Counted from the first letter of the stretch, positions 21,621 through 34,335 are shown. The stretch is DNA of 64,000 bases from Notolepis coatsorum (GCA_963971535.1 OZ020589.1:48914312-48978311); one strand, 5' to 3'. Numbers and translations are program-made. Notes: generated by a model from the letters alone, not told the origin.

Positions 21621-22227
21621 AAAGGGGTTATAGCATGTGGGTTAAGCGATCATTATATGATATTCTGTACCCGCAAAAAGCTAAAACAAAAGGCCGGCTG
21701 TCACAAAACAGTCACACTTTAACCTAGAACTGCGAGCCTGGACTGGTCAGAAGAGCTCAGTGGTACACTAGTTGAAGAAACATGGCTTGGTTTCAAAAGC
21801 AAATTCTCAACAATACAAAACGACATGGCCCCCCTAAGAACCACCAGGGTAGAAAATCGCACTGAGCCGTAGATGCACTCCGAAATATTGACCACTATGA
21901 AAACCAGAGACAAAAAATGCTCTGAGTTTAGTAAAAGTCAGCCAAAGCTTACCAAAAGCTTGAGCAGTGAACTACAAGCCCACGTGACTGAACTCAAACT
22001 GCAAAGAAACAGACTAAGAAATGATGTAAACTCCATGATCAAAACTGCAAAAATAAATGTCATGACAAAACTGAGGAAAACAAAAATGGAAATTACTGAC
22101 AATACTGAGGAAAACAAAAATGGAAATGACTCAATAATCAACTAGGCTGCAGTAAAAAAAACTTAAAACCAGATTTTAAAACATAAACATAAAGACAGAT
22201 AACACGCTCATCACAGACAAGCTGGAT

Positions 22228-22590
22228 GTGGCCAATTACTTAAACATTTTCTTCACAAACATAGCCACAACACTGGTAAATAAACTACCCTCCCACTCAG
22301 GGCATTTTGGGGTAGAACACATCATAGCCTACTACAATAACCTAGGGGTCCGCAAAGACGATTTCAAACTAGAAATGGTAACAACAGCTGAGGTACACAA
22401 AAAACTGAGCGCCCTCCAACCTAACAAGGCCACTGGCCATGACAATATCCCGTCCAAATTCCTCAGAGACTCAGCAGCTGCCATCACCCCAGTCATCACA
22501 CACATAATAAACCTCTCCATAAAACAGGGACACGTACCCAAAGACTTCAAAATTGCGAGAGTAACCCCCCTGCACAAAAAGGGCAGCTAA
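22228..22590 (+). pseudogene. LINE RT N-terminal fragment
   Basis: The frame reads VANYLNIFFTNIATTL, EMVTTAEVHKKLSALQPNKA, TGHDNIPSKFLRD and ITPVITHIINLSIKQGHVP, then FKIARVTPLHKKGS and a stop. This is the fingers region preceding the RT palm in CR1/L2-type LINEs, with the usual NKATGxDxIPSKFL motif. The next RT block is in the following frame after GDPGNYRPVSILTSISKVME-like sequence. Confidence 0.85.
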
Positions 22591-22681
22591 TTGGACCCAG
22601 GCAACTACCGCCCTGTTTCTATTCTTACATCCATCTCGAAAGTCATGGAAAAAATAGTATACGAACAGGTCGAAAAGTACC

Positions 22682-23290
22682 TTGTGGGGAAAAAATCGAA
22701 TCTACGAATTCCAATCTGGCTTCAGAACATCCCACTCCACTGACACATGCCTTCTCTATTTGAACGACCACATCAAACAAGAGGTGGACGCAGGCAAATA
22801 CTGCGCCATGGTCATGCTGGACCTACAAAAGGCCTTCGACACTGTCAATCACTCCATTCTGATTGACAAGCTAAAAGCAATTCGTTTTGTTAGTCTATCA
22901 GTGAGCTGGATGCAATCAGGGGAGAGAACAGATGGTGGAGGTAAACGGTTCCACAAGGAAGCATACTAGGACCGTTACTGTTCCTAATTTATGCAAATGA
23001 CATGTCGTCAGCTTGTGACTGCAACTTGTTCCTGTTTGCGGACGACTCAGCTCCGCTGGTCTCTGACAAGAACAAGTTACAGGTTGAAAAAACCCTCAGC
23101 TCGGAACTCGGCAGAATCTGCACCTGGCTCGCTGATAACAAACTATCATTACACCTGGGTAAAACAGAGTCCATTCTCTTCGGTTCAAATAACAAACTCA
23201 GCAAGACCAACAGCTTCTCAGTTACAGTGGGTGACAATATTGTCACAAGGAAAGATGAAATTACATACAGTACCTGGGTTCCATCCTAGA
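22682..23290 (+). pseudogene. LINE RT palm fragment (motifs A and C)
   Basis: Motif A reads VMLDLQKAFDTVNHSILIDK near 22.81 kb. Motif C reads FLFADDSAPLVSDKN near 23.03 kb, in a different frame because of a frameshift near 22.9 kb. LADNKLSLHLGKTESILFGS then continues the usual thumb entry. The catalytic aspartates are still present, but the frame is broken. Confidence 0.85.
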
Positions 23291-23299
23291 GGCAAATCT

Positions 23300-23894
23300 T
23301 TCCTGTGACAAAATGGCATCCAATGTAATCAAAAAAGTCAACCAACGAACTAGATTCTTGTACCGGATCTCCTCTAAGCTAAGAATACCCTGAAGACTCT
23401 GGCAGGAGCACTCATTCAAGGGTACTACGACTATGCTTGCACCTCATCATGGCACCAAAGCACCTCAAAGGCGCTAAAAGCAAAATTACAAACATCACAA
23501 AACAAACTGGTCAGACTACTGCTTGACCTTACTCCTAGAACCCACCTCACCCCTGCCCACTTTGACAACCTAGGATGGCTTAGAGTAGACGACAGAGTAC
23601 AGCAACTTGCAATGGGCCTGGTCTACAAGATACACTACACCACTAAGTACCATGTACATGTCAAAATACTTCCCAAAGGTCAGTGAATACCATGACCACA
23701 TCACCAGAGGGAGCTCCACAAATCATGTTAAACCCAGATTCGGCCTAAAGGGACTAAACATGTTTCACAATTATGCCACATCAATGTGCAACGCCCTACC
23801 CACAGCTGTAAAGGAATGTGAATCACTACCCACTCTCAAAACCACTCTCAAAGAGCACCTACGGGAGACTGCAATTCGAAACTGGCCCCTGTAA
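23300..23894 (+). pseudogene. LINE ORF2 C-terminal domain
   Basis: Decayed frames contain VNQRTRFLYRISSKLRI, then LDLTPRTHLTPAHFDNLGWL and MFHNYATSMCNALPTAVKEC, ending ETAIRNWPL and TAA. The pattern matches the tail of CR1/L2-assemblage ORF2. The 3' UTR follows. Confidence 0.75.
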
Positions 23895-24735
23895 ATATCC
23901 AAACCCAACCCCCTCCAATAGTCCCCCACCCCGCCTACCCAACCCCCCCCACCCCACCCACCCAACCACCTCCAATGTAGGCCTACAGCTCCCCCCACCC
24001 CACATTTTTCCCCGCATAGACCAGTCATTTATTATATCACTTAACATTTCCAAACCCATATTTGATTTGAACCCTCTGAAGATGAACATATCGCTGTCTT
24101 TCGGAAGTTCTCGTGAGCTCAGTTTTAGAGCTAAAGCAAAGATATAGTTATCATATGAAACTAGAGACCTTGAGGAATCCGTACATGACCAGAAAGTCGA
24201 AAAGTGCTAAAATCACACTCCAAAGCTGTGACATTTTGCAAAAAAAAAAAAAAAATGGTAAACCCAATTATATGGGGTCCCTTGACCTCTCACGTATACT
24301 GACCCCCGAGTGTCAGTATGCTCTGGCCCCCGACATACAATAGATTTTTCCAAGTGGCCCTCCTGCGAATAAAGTTGAGTATCCCTGTCGTAGACTGTGT
24401 CAGGGTGCTGATGTCATCTATTACAGATTTAAATGTCTGGACTCCTGCCTATGAGCCTGGCTTGTCCGTGGAAGTGGGAGGACACACTGGCAGCTGATTG
24501 CCTCTATCACAGATCAGTGAGTTCAGAGCTGAGGCTCTGTGTGGCGGTAATGTCTAGTATTTATCTTAACTCATTGGGCGCCAATAACGAGTATACTCAT
24601 GTTTCGCCGCCAACGCTTGAGCGCCAAAAACTAGTATACTCGTTTTTGGATCCTTTGATCTTTTCCCTTTGATCCCCATTCTAAACACTCAGCCGGAGCT
24701 CCCTGGCACATCGATCGAATCTCGCCAGGTGGCAG

Positions 24736-25126
24736 TAGGGCTGACCCCTATTAGTCGAATAGTCGACTAATCGGTCGAAAGGAGCCGTAGTCGACTGCCA
24801 ACCTCTTAGTCGAATACAAAAAAAAAGAAAGAAAAATTATAAAAAATTATTATAGTTTTTTTATCATCCTTTCCAAAAGAAAAGAGGCCTAGAAGCGTGG
24901 CTAACGCTAATGGCACGCATACCAGAGGCTAACTGCCTACGAAAACAGGCACAGAGGCACTGAAAGAGGATTTCACCCATCTAATGAACACACTAGAGTG
25001 ACTAGACTAGACAAATATCAAGATGCATCCATCAGTGGACCAATTGCATGCTTTTGCAGAGGACAAGAAGCCTTCAGTCGACTCCTTCAGACATTAAGCA
25101 CCCCCACAGCCCAAATGGAATGATAA

Positions 25127-25157
<31 letters not shown>

Positions 25158-25244
25158 TTTTTTTTAGTCAACTAATAGTCGACTAACGGCAAATTTTGGC
25201 CAATCATAGTCGACTATCCAAATCCTTAGTCGGGGACAGCCCTA
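24736..25244. mobile_element. Non-autonomous hAT element with 8-bp TSD
   Basis: Ends are TAGGGCTGACCCC and, inverted, TAGGGCTGTCCCC. The flanks carry the perfect duplication GGTGGCAG (24728-24735, 25245-25252). Sub-terminal GTCGACTA motifs recur in both orientations. It is nested in the piggyBac-like element and is therefore younger. Confidence 0.92.
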
Positions 25245-25373
25245 GGTGGCAGTATCGCCTACCTTATGAACATGCATGGGCCAGCTTAGTACCAGCCCCA
25301 CAGCCCCCAAACAACTAGGTACTCGTTGTGAGCAGCAGTGATCAGGACATGTTCGACAATCGCGATCACCTAG

Positions 25374-25785
25374 AGCGAACTATTGGATATTATGAAAAAG
25401 ACTAAATGGATTATATGGATGATGATTATGGACGATAAGGTGTGTTTCCACCAGACTATGTTGGACTAAGCACTACTGGTAAAACATAAAAAAACTATAA
25501 TCAAACCGACCGATGAGGAAACCTTTTCGTCTCCATGGTATAGTCTGGCCCGAGCACACAATAGTAACCTGCAATGCAATGGCGAGCGAACTATTGGATA
25601 TTATGAAGAAGACAAAACGGATTATATGGATGATGATTATGGATAATAAGGTGCGTTTCCACCAGACTATGATGTTGGACTATGTTGGACTCAGCACTAC
25701 TGGTAAAATGTAAAAAAAAAAAAAAAAAAACTATAATCAAACCAACCGATGAGGAAACCTATTCGGCTCCATCTATAGTCTGACC
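25374..25785. repeat. Two-copy tandem duplication, about 205 bp unit
   Basis: The segment beginning GAGCGAACTATTGGATATTA occurs at about 25374 and 25582. Both copies continue through GATGATGATTATGGA, a TTTCCACCAGACTATG stretch and an A-run. It lies inside the piggyBac-like element. Confidence 0.85.
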
Positions 25786-26622
25786 CGAGCAGATGAAGAA
25801 GACGGATGAGGGCTACCTAACGTTATATGTATTGATCCTGTTGACACTTTTGGACTCGAAGTGAGAAATGGAGTACCTCTAAACCAAAGGTAACGTCTAT
25901 TTTACGTGTACTTTACCGAAACTCCATCATAAAACATGCGTTTATGATCGCAGCGTCGGATAAACGACCCCCCCCCCCCCCCCCCCCCCCACCCCCGGCT
26001 TTGTGAAGAAACAAGGTCATGTGTTTACCTTTGACCTGGCAATAATATAGGTGTCAAGCGAGCAGCCACGAGATTTGCGCATACGCTGCACAAAACACAC
26101 TTTATCTCACAATCTAGAAAACCAGCCTGGATTATTTTGAAACGGGCAATGTTTATCTTGGGATTGTAAACGAACGAGGGTATGTAGAAACGAACGCTTT
26201 TTTACATGTTGGACTATAAATAGTGTTTGTCAAATGAGCCATACTATTGTCTCCATAGCTATAATATAGAATATACAATAGCTCTGCAAAGATAGTGAAA
26301 TATCGTGAAAATTGTAAAAAAAAAAAAAAAAAAATGACGCCAGGCAGTACAGATGGGGAAAGAGCATGGCGCTCAATGATTTAATGGTAGAACATTTCCC
26401 ACATTTTAGAATGCATACCTTGGTAGAAGTTCATGAAAAATCACTGACTGATAATGGATGCTCTGGGAATCTAGTCATAAAATCAAATGTCTCAAAGGTG
26501 TAGCTCAGACTGAGGTAAAATTATGCGTTTCTCTCTCTGGACTCATACTTATTTATGAGGGCTGCGGGTGTTTGGGTCATTAGCACATAATATGGACTCT
26601 TTAAGTTATTTGTATAACGAAT

Positions 26623-29600
26623 AACATACGGTTATCCTATAACCATAGTTATATGAGTATAGCGAGTGCTCTGCTCGTAGTGGAACATATCCCATATCCA
26701 GTCTAATACTGAATACATTTCTTCACATGTACACACCCATCCGCCTGGCCACACCCCCATCCGCTCCTCTACATAAGCGGGGATGTGGCCATACTAACAG
26801 CTCCTTCCCAAGTCTTTCACCACCGAAGGCGAAGACCACGGGCGAGGTCCTCAGTGAGTCCGAGCAGAGCGCTCGCTATACTCATATAACTATGGTTATA
26901 GGATAACCGTATGTTATATATCGTAATAGCTTACGCTCTGCTCGTAGTGGAACACAGGAGCTGAGCAGAGAGGAAGCTCGACAAATGTACCCGCTGAGGC
27001 CCCCCACAACCATCAGAACCGGGGAGGACCCGAGCCCCCGGACCCCCCTAGTGGAGGACGGGAGGGAAATGGATCCGACTGTGCGAAGAGGGTTTAGCAA
27101 CTCAAACACACAGGGTGAGCTGATCGTGGGACTTACCTTCCCACAGAAGAACCCACGACTACACAGGCGCGCAACCCACATGCCACTAGGGAACGAACGG
27201 GAACGGGAAAAAAAACGTTACAATCCCTAATATCACGGGGTCAAGGTCAAGAACCCAACCCCGTGGCAAGGCCATAGCAGCGGAGCGCGAAGGAGGACCC
27301 AGCCCCAGGAAGGGTCAGGACCCCCCGGAAAAAGGGGGCCTGGTGAGGGCAACGACGCCGCAGCATCGAGACCCCACCAGGCGGTCACTAGTGACACCAC
27401 CCCCCACATCGCCAGCGTATCGGACAGGGCCCATCCAAGAGCAGGCCCTTCCCCCCTACAGCACGCCGCCCTGAATCACTCAAAGAGGCTACAACCCCAC
27501 AGCGGGACCAGGCAGCGCACCGGGGAGACAACCCCCAAGAGGTTGATCCCTCAATCCAGGCAACAGGTCAAAAGGACTATTTAATTTTAGCCTATTTTAA
27601 TACAATTCAAATAATCAAATTGTGCTTAGACTCAGGGAATTATTTTCACCGGACATTAAGACCGGAGAGATTAAATATGTCGGACTTCAACAGATTTTGC
27701 CGGTCAAATACCGGTAATTACCGGCTAACGGAAACGCTGATGTAACATTGAGCTACGTGACCAAAAGCTCAAGACATATGCAACAGAGCGCAGAGCAGAA
27801 AACGTATTTTTAAGTTCTCACGCACCGCATCTTGACAACAACAGAGGTCCACAACATGGAGCCTGAAAAGAACTCACGGAAGTCTCACAACCAATAGAAA
27901 CGCGCCCAGTGACGTACTCTATGGCGGGGGGAATTCCATGACCCACCTGCCCAATTAATATGGCGTGGGACCAGGGAACTCCCTCCCCCCCCCCCCCTCT
28001 CCCTACCCTGTGACGCGCTGACCCAACAGTGCGACAGGAAGCCCGAAGGACAGGAGGCCCAACCCCCTGACCAATCAGAAAAAAGGGGAGGGAGGTTTAT
28101 CAGTTCACCCCCTCATGACCCCACACCCCGGATACGATGAAAAACAACCAGCAGCGATGATACCTGTGTAGCTAGCATGCTACATGAAAAGCGTATAGCC
28201 ACTAGGATAAGCTAAACCAATGCACGCCAGCCACAGACGACAACTCGTTTGCGAACAGTTTTTTTTTTTTTAACTTTTTTTTTAGCGTTTATCGCTTTTT
28301 TCTGGTCAAGTATGACCGACAGAAACAGGTTGAAACGGGATGTAGAGCAGTGGAAGACATTCTGAGAAATGACGGCGGGTCCGGGAATCGAACTCGTGTC
28401 CCCCAGATCCGTGACAAGCACGGTTTTCCCCGACGCAGAAATAGCGCCGAGATATGCGGTGAGCTACTGGAGCTCCCCTGCGAACAGGTTTTATATACAA
28501 GGCTTTAGGCTCATGTGCGAAACACGTCACCTGTGTTTTATGTCTAAAGAAAAAACACAGACGTTTAAGAGAGGGTCAAGACCTCGGTACAAGCTACATA
28601 TATGAGCACTTCTGTAGGCTAACACTCTAACCAAGTTGTGGACTCGATGCCATGTTTCCAACGTAACAGAATACACACAACCCCCTCAGATAAAATGGTA
28701 AAATGTACCATTACAAGAAGAACACAGTCTTCTTCATGATGAGGGAAGACAAGTCTTTCGACCGAGTGCTAGCCACAGGCCTTGCCAAGCACACATATAT
28801 ATAGCGACCAGAACGATTTACAAGAAAACTGTCCTAATCACTTAAACAACACACAACCCCACAGCTAGGTGAGGGTTTATACACCGTATCCCCAATATAT
28901 AACAGTGAATAAACACACAGTTTGTAACAAAAAACAGTCCCCCACCAGGAGGGACCTTTTATTTAGTAATAAAATTATATGTTGGGGAGGGAAAGGGGAC
29001 AGGGGTAAACAGGGGAGAGTCACTAGCGGCGCCTGCCGCGTGCAGCACGGTGCTTGCCCCCACGGGGAGCCGGCCCGGAGGGGCGCCTGGTCACGTCGAT
29101 CCCTACCATCACCTCCGGGCGTGGAGCGGCTGGCTGCGGTGGACGAGGCACTCCCTCCACTCATGGCCTTCTTGGACGAAGGCCCAGCAGCGGCGGCGGT
29201 GGTGGCGGAGGCAACGGTCGCGGTCCTCTGCCGGCGTTGCTTTCGTCGGCCATCACCGGTGGCATCGGGTCGGGGGAAATGGGGTTGGAGCACAGCGCGC
29301 TCCTCCTCCATCTCTCTCCAGGCAGCCGTCATCTGCTGCATGGCCGACCCGAACAGCCCAGCATTGGAGAGGGGGGCCGTGAGCAGGGGAATCCTCTTCT
29401 GTTCCGGCACCCTCGCCTGCTCCAGCCAAAGGTGGCGCTGGGACAGAGTGGCCAGGGCGCACCCCTTCCCGGCGGCTATCGCCTGCAGCTGGGTAATGTG
29501 CAGGATGGCTCCAGCTGCCTGGGCGTGAAGGTACTGTTGATGGTCGTCCAATACCGACCCGCCCGCCATCATCCCTGACATGTAGCACGCTAGCTGCGCG

Positions 29601-30940
29601 ATGTTAGACGTTGCAGCTAGGCTCTGAGTCGCGGCGATGTACGCCTGGTCACTCCAGTTAGCCATCTGCCTAGCCGATTTCCCTTGGGGAACCGGCTTCC
29701 GCAATGGCTCCCACACCACTTCGGGACAAAGAATGGATGTCATCGGGCTATCAAGCCGAGGCACCCCGTCCTTTAGTCCCTGGACCAAACCCGCCACCCG
29801 CGTGACTGGCACGTAGGCGGGGGTAAGGCCAGTGATGCGGGAGATTACTTGTCCCTGTTTCACGTAGGCCTCCATCGAAGGGAAGAATGGGCAGACAACG
29901 CCCGTCTCTCTCACAGGACGACGTTGCCAGAGATGACCTATCATGTCATCAGGAACAGGTGCAGGCAGAGGCTGCGGCAACGCCATGCCATTAGCGGCTG
30001 CGGCGGCCGCCATGAGCTCGGGGAACAAGGCAAGCAACTCCCCTTGTGTACCTCCCTCCACGTCACTCGCGTCCCTCACGTACGGGAGGCTGCCATGTCG
30101 GGCGCCACCATCCGACGCGGCAGATAGCTGGGCATCTTGTCTCTGGGTCGGAGGTTCTAACCCAACACCGGAAAACAAGGGACCCCAAGGAGACGCAACA
30201 CTCCCTGCCACACCCAGAGGGGGAGAATGATACGACTCCATTGGGGCATCAAACAAGAGCGCTCTCGCCCCCTCCATGTGATCCTCAGTTTCCATCGGAA
30301 GGCCATTCGCCCCTGCAGCTCGTCGCCCTACGACAGGAGCAAGCAGAGGCGAAGAGCCTGCGTCGCAAATCCCCAGGCACCAGAGGAGCTGTCGGCTTAT
30401 CAGCCGACCGTCCACTGGCGGGGGAACCAGGGCCGGAACCAGGCCATCTCACGGGAGACGGCTGCTCAACGGCCCCTCGGAGAGGCAGACTCACCACCGG
30501 GCGCCACTCGGGCGTATCTGACTGCCACGACCATGGAGTCAGAGCAGCCCCACGACGCACGGCGGACGCGGCAATGGAGAAACGCTGGTGAAGGGTGACG
30601 TTGTGAGCGTTCGAACCCCCCGAAGGTGCAGACATTATGACTTAGCTTTTCTCGTAAATTGGCGAGAGAGAGAAAAAATAAGATACAATGTCCACGTAGC
30701 TCCTTTCCAACAACTATTTTGGCACTAAACTCAAGTGGTGTATACAGACACTTGTCGGTGGTGAAAATAGGGAAGGAGCTGTTAGTATGGCCACATCCCC
30801 GCTTATGTAGAGGAGCGGATGGGGGTGTGGCCAGGCGGATGGGTGTGTACATGTGAAGAAATGTATTCAGTATTAGACTGGATATGGGATATGTTCCACT
30901 ACGAGCAGAGCGTAAGCGATTACGATATATAACCACTAAA
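26623..30940 (-). mobile_element. DIRS-like retroelement (incomplete fossil)
   Basis: About 300 bases at the left (26640-26865) recur inverted at the right (30720-30935), including GCTCGTAGTGGAACATATCC and a CGGATGGGGGTGTGG-type block. An additional inverted pair, 26623-26670 against 26870-26919, frames the left terminus, giving a double-ended structure. The minus-strand frame at 28877-30415 resembles DIRS ORF1. I see no RT, RNase H or tyrosine recombinase, so the copy is incomplete or non-autonomous. Inverted rather than direct terminal repeats fit DIRS biology. Confidence 0.65.
28877..30415 (-). mobile_element. DIRS ORF1 (gag-like) reading frame
   Basis: A 512-codon open frame within the DIRS-like element. 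The conserved part reads QRHLWLEQARVPEQKR, then PLLTAPLSNAGLFGSAM and a charged helix, matching the RHLWL...LLDAPVSPSGLFGDAV region typical of DIRS1-type ORF1 proteins. An alanine-rich segment and a basic, low-complexity C-terminal half follow. The role is presumed structural or nucleic-acid binding. The annotated ATG is only the first in the frame. It is a fossil part of an incomplete element and not a host gene. Confidence 0.65.
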
Positions 30941-31689
30941 CTGCTTAAGCAGACATAAGGAGAAGGGGACAAATAAACAAAAAACAACCCTTACAGGTGG
31001 AAGCCTCAGATTGAGTAGATAACCAAATAAATCAAGTCCAAAAAACACTCAAAGAGGTATTGTAGAACAAATTTTATAAGCCACAAAGGCACCTCCTAAT
31101 AACAGAATTTATATAAATAACTTAAATAACAATAAACCTCCACTAAGGGAGTTTATGTGCAGTAGTGGACAAAATTACATGAAAACAAAACACTACAATA
31201 AAAGGCTCAGCTTCTAGAAAACAAAGTGTACAATATACATAGTGAGTAGCCTAAAACAAGAATGGCTACAAAGAAAGGCTAAATGCTGAACAGGGCAGAG
31301 AACAGCACTACACTTTAATATAGGAAGCCTGACCGGAAGGATAGCCAACACAGAAGGGAATGCGAAAGCAGCTAACTCTGGGAGATTTAAACTTAAATAG
31401 ACTCAGCTACAGTAGGCACAGCTGCACTGAATCAGGTGCAATCAAGCCCACACACCTGCCCTACCAGTCCAGTGATTGACAGCTGTCCCTCACAGGAAGA
31501 CAAAATAAAGTAAAAACCATGACACTTATTATTATTGAGAAGTAATAGAAGTAATATATTAAAAAAAAAAAAAAAAAAGATAATATAATCTTACACCAAT
31601 GTGTAGATACCAATTTCCTCTCTCACAAATTAATGGAAGCGAATATGGACCACTGGTATACTGGCCAGAAACACCTCTCCCTGGGTTTT
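30941..31689. other. Stretch without genes
   Basis: AT-rich sequence with an A-run at 31560-31578. Nothing else recognised. Confidence 0.5.
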
Positions 31690-32162
31690 AAGCTAGGTTA
31701 GTTAAGCATTACATCACACGCAGGAGTGCGTTATGAGAATTAGAGCATGCCTAGGGGTGGTCGTTAGACCAAACCTTATTGCTATACAATAAACACACAT
31801 TAATTGAAGCATAATGGAGATTTATTTTATGCAGTCAGGTTAGATGCCGTTTACAGTCAAAGTTTTGCTTGTACACGGTTGCAATTCAATTCCCCTCCTC
31901 GCAGTCCTCGGCCAGTCCGTTAAAATACGTCATTGGCTATAGGCTTTTCAAACAATTTAATAGGCTAAACTTCGTTTTAACTTCTTTAATTTACATTTGT
32001 TATTTCATTTCATTTTTCCCGACATAATGCTACCTGCCTCGACGAAATCCGTGATTCGGTTGCGATACAGATGAATTATCTTCTCAGAATAGTATAAGTG
32101 GCTATAAGCTTGCTTCAAAGCATGGCATCTAACAGTGAAGTTAGCGGTTGTTATTGGAATAA

Positions 32163-32350
32163 TTGATTGATTGATTGAACATTTTATTACAGAGACAGTG
32201 CTACATCTATACATAGGTTGCTTCAAAGCATGGCATCTAACAGTGAAGTTAGCGGTTGTTATTGTAACTTTATTACCAGATTGAAGAATGGGTACAATAC
32301 AGTACAGCTCAATACACACAATTGTTAAGGGGATGCAGACCAGAGAAAGA
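32163..32350 (-). repeat. Dispersed 3'-tail repeat, two partial copies
   Basis: A (TGAT)n-led start at 32163 and the TTTATTACCAGATTGAAG to AATTGTTAAGGGGATGCAG segment at 32268-32350 match the 5733 copy. A 40-base direct repeat (TTGCTTCAAAGCATGGCATC at 32111 and 32217) lies between. Confidence 0.55.
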
Positions 32351-33010
32351 CTTTTTTTTTTTATCAAATTTTTTATTATTAATTACATGAAACAAGAAAA
32401 CACAATAACCACAGTAACAAAAAACATAACTCCACAGGAGAATAACAAACAATAATAATACAGAATAATAAATTATAAAGAAACAGCGTCCAACCTATCA
32501 AATATAGATGGCTACTTCAATAACAAAAAAGTCTTCAAACATGCCAACCTTTCCCCACCTTTACAAAGTGGAGTGACTTAAAAGATTGTTTACGAGAGTG
32601 TTGCCGCAGATTTACTGTAGATAGCCTAGGTCCCTTACACATGTTCAAGACTGCCAAACTCGCAGAAGGTAAAGTGTAAGAAGAAAGAAAATCTTCCTCC
32701 AAGTTGGTTGACAGGTCAATCAGTCTGCCAATATTAGTCCCTTGGGGAGATGGCATGTGAATTGACATATAGCGCAGAATAGCTAAATATCAACCCCCCC
32801 TAAAATCCCCCCAGTCAAAGTTAAGAAGGACAAGACAAAAACCAAGACAGACAAAACATTTCCTCCTCCCCCTCCCCAGAGACCGCCGGACCCCCCCGAT
32901 CAAGCACCCCAACCCCGCTCAGCCGCACACGGCGGTCTTTACCTTCTCAGCTGCTGCGAACCACAGGTCAATGCCAGCCTGCCCTACCCCAATCACCCGC
33001 GCCGTGGATA
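32351..33010 (-). mobile_element. Probable retroposed fragment led by poly(T)
   Basis: It starts with a T-run and AT-rich sequence, as the 3' end of a minus-strand retroposon would. The minus frame 32535-32768 reads SPQGTNIGRLIDLSTNLEED without recognised similarity. A short C-rich 3' UTR-like stretch recurs loosely at 41985-42100. The identity is uncertain. Confidence 0.35.
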
Positions 33011-33874
33011 TCTCAAGATAAATCACATTGTCTTGTTTACATCAGGGTCCCCCATTTTCAATTCATCATAACATATATGACATACATGACATACAGATAG
33101 ACAGTACTGCTACATCTAGACATTTATGACATACCAGATTTACAAATACAGTACTGTTTTTGTAGGGTGATTATGGTTTATTTACATTGATGGTAACATT
33201 CCCGGTTATAGTGCAGTTTGTGAAAAGTGTCTTCAGAATTTGGGGTCCAATAGGATTGCAGGGAAGACTCACATCTATGGCCAGTGACAGACATAATCTC
33301 CCTCGATTTATATTTTGAATAGGTTGCTTCAAAGCATGCCGTCTAACAGTGAAGTGAGCGTGTGTTATTGGTTTGATTGATTGATTGAAATTTTTATTAA
33401 CAGTGAAATGAGTGTCCTTTTGACGAATGGCATCTAACAACAGACTTCGCACGATTTTTATTTTGTTTCACAATGACTCATGACCCACCAATTACATAAT
33501 CCAACATTGTGTAAGAAACTAACACATTCCACGTGACAATCGTTTTTGAATGAGTCGTTATGACGCTATCAATACATCCATTCATAAAGATTATTGTCCG
33601 CCATCTTGGTTTAATTCCTAAAACCACGAACGGCGGAGTGATTGTAATTCGGTTGTGGGCGGGTTCTGGGATCACAAGCGTGTGTTATGATAAATAACAA
33701 CGTCTAACTTGACTGTTTCAGCCAATCAGAATCGAGAAATTTTCATGGCATTATATAATGGTCCGTATTCCATTAATTTGACCTCTGGAGAAGTCAGTAA
33801 GCGCATTTCCCATAATGTTGGCGTGTTCCTTTAAGGTTATGGATAAGGTAAAGGTTAGTTTTATATATTGTTTT

Positions 33875-33970
33875 TAGTGCTGTCAATCGATTAAAATATT
33901 TAATCTGATTAATCTCATGATTGTCCATAGTTAACTTGCGATTAATCGCAAATTAATTGCATATATATTT
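33875..33970 (+). mobile_element. hAT left-end fragment
   Basis: It begins TAGTGCTGTCAATCGATTAA with sub-terminal TTAATC/GATTAA motifs, a well-known hAT end type in fish. The partner end was not identified. Confidence 0.5.
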
Positions 33971-34219
33971 TTTTATCTACCTTAAACGGATATTTTTCAA
34001 GTTTTAATACTTTTATCAACATGAGAGTCAACAAATGCTTGCTTTGTGCAGCCATTTAACACAAAAGGATGACCCGCAAATTTGCATCAAATTCAAAACA
34101 GAGTGATGCACAAAATAACTTAAAACATATTTATAATTTAAAACAATGAATAAAGTGTGCATGAAATAATAGGGGAAAGAAAAGGAACTTGTTACAAGGG
34201 CTGAAGACTCACTCCCTGC

Positions 34220-34335
<116 letters not shown>

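Larger units (their letters stand above)
20540..24255 (+). mobile_element. LINE of the CR1/L2 assemblage, 5' truncated, split by a fold-back element
   Basis: From left to right: the end of the AP endonuclease (FSRFCDLHGFSQLITQPKRV and TTIDLILN, 20.55-20.70 kb), a foreign insert to about 21.62 kb, then GLSDHYMIFCTRK (end of endonuclease). The linker, RT (22.2-23.3 kb), C-terminal domain (to 23894) and a 3' UTR ending in an A-run near 24241-24255 follow. Several frameshifts and stops break the frame. The clade is inferred from motif style; Rex1, Daphne or CR1 are all possible. Confidence 0.82.
24570..26380. mobile_element. piggyBac-like element remnant with TTAA flanks
   Basis: The left end is CTCATTGGGCGCCA after TTAA (24566-24569). 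The right end, inverted, is ATCATTGAGCGCCA before TTAA (26381-26384), matching at 12 of 14 bases. A TTAA target and a GCGCCA-type end are typical of piggyBac-like elements in fish. The interior carries a hAT MITE, a tandem duplication, a C-run and no intact transposase. A short stretch near 25834 reads DPVDTFGLEVRNGVPLNQ, of unknown significance. Confidence 0.55.
31690..33790 (+). repeat. Unclassified repeat family X, copy 1 (with inserts)
   Basis: The left part (31705-31815) shares GCATTACATCACACGCAGG, GCCTAGGGGTGGTCGTTAG and CAATAAACACACATTAAT with 34605-34800 and 41030-41160. The right part (33465-33770) shares ACCAATTACATAATCCAACA and GACTGTTTCAGCCAATCAG with 35540-35840 and, inverted, 38930-39180. 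Dispersed tail repeats (32163, 32265, 33030, 33375) and a retroposed piece interrupt it. The superfamily is unknown and no coding sequence was recognised. Confidence 0.55.

Noticed and set aside
28370-28500. tRNA gene or SINE on the minus strand (AGTTCGATTCCCGGAC resembles a B box)
   Set aside because: The A-box candidate is about 80 bases away, no cloverleaf could be drawn, and the segment lies inside the DIRS-like element.
28877-30415. 512-codon frame as a host gene
   Set aside because: It lies between inverted terminal repeats and has the RHLWL/GLFGSAM pattern of DIRS ORF1, so it was assigned to the retroelement.
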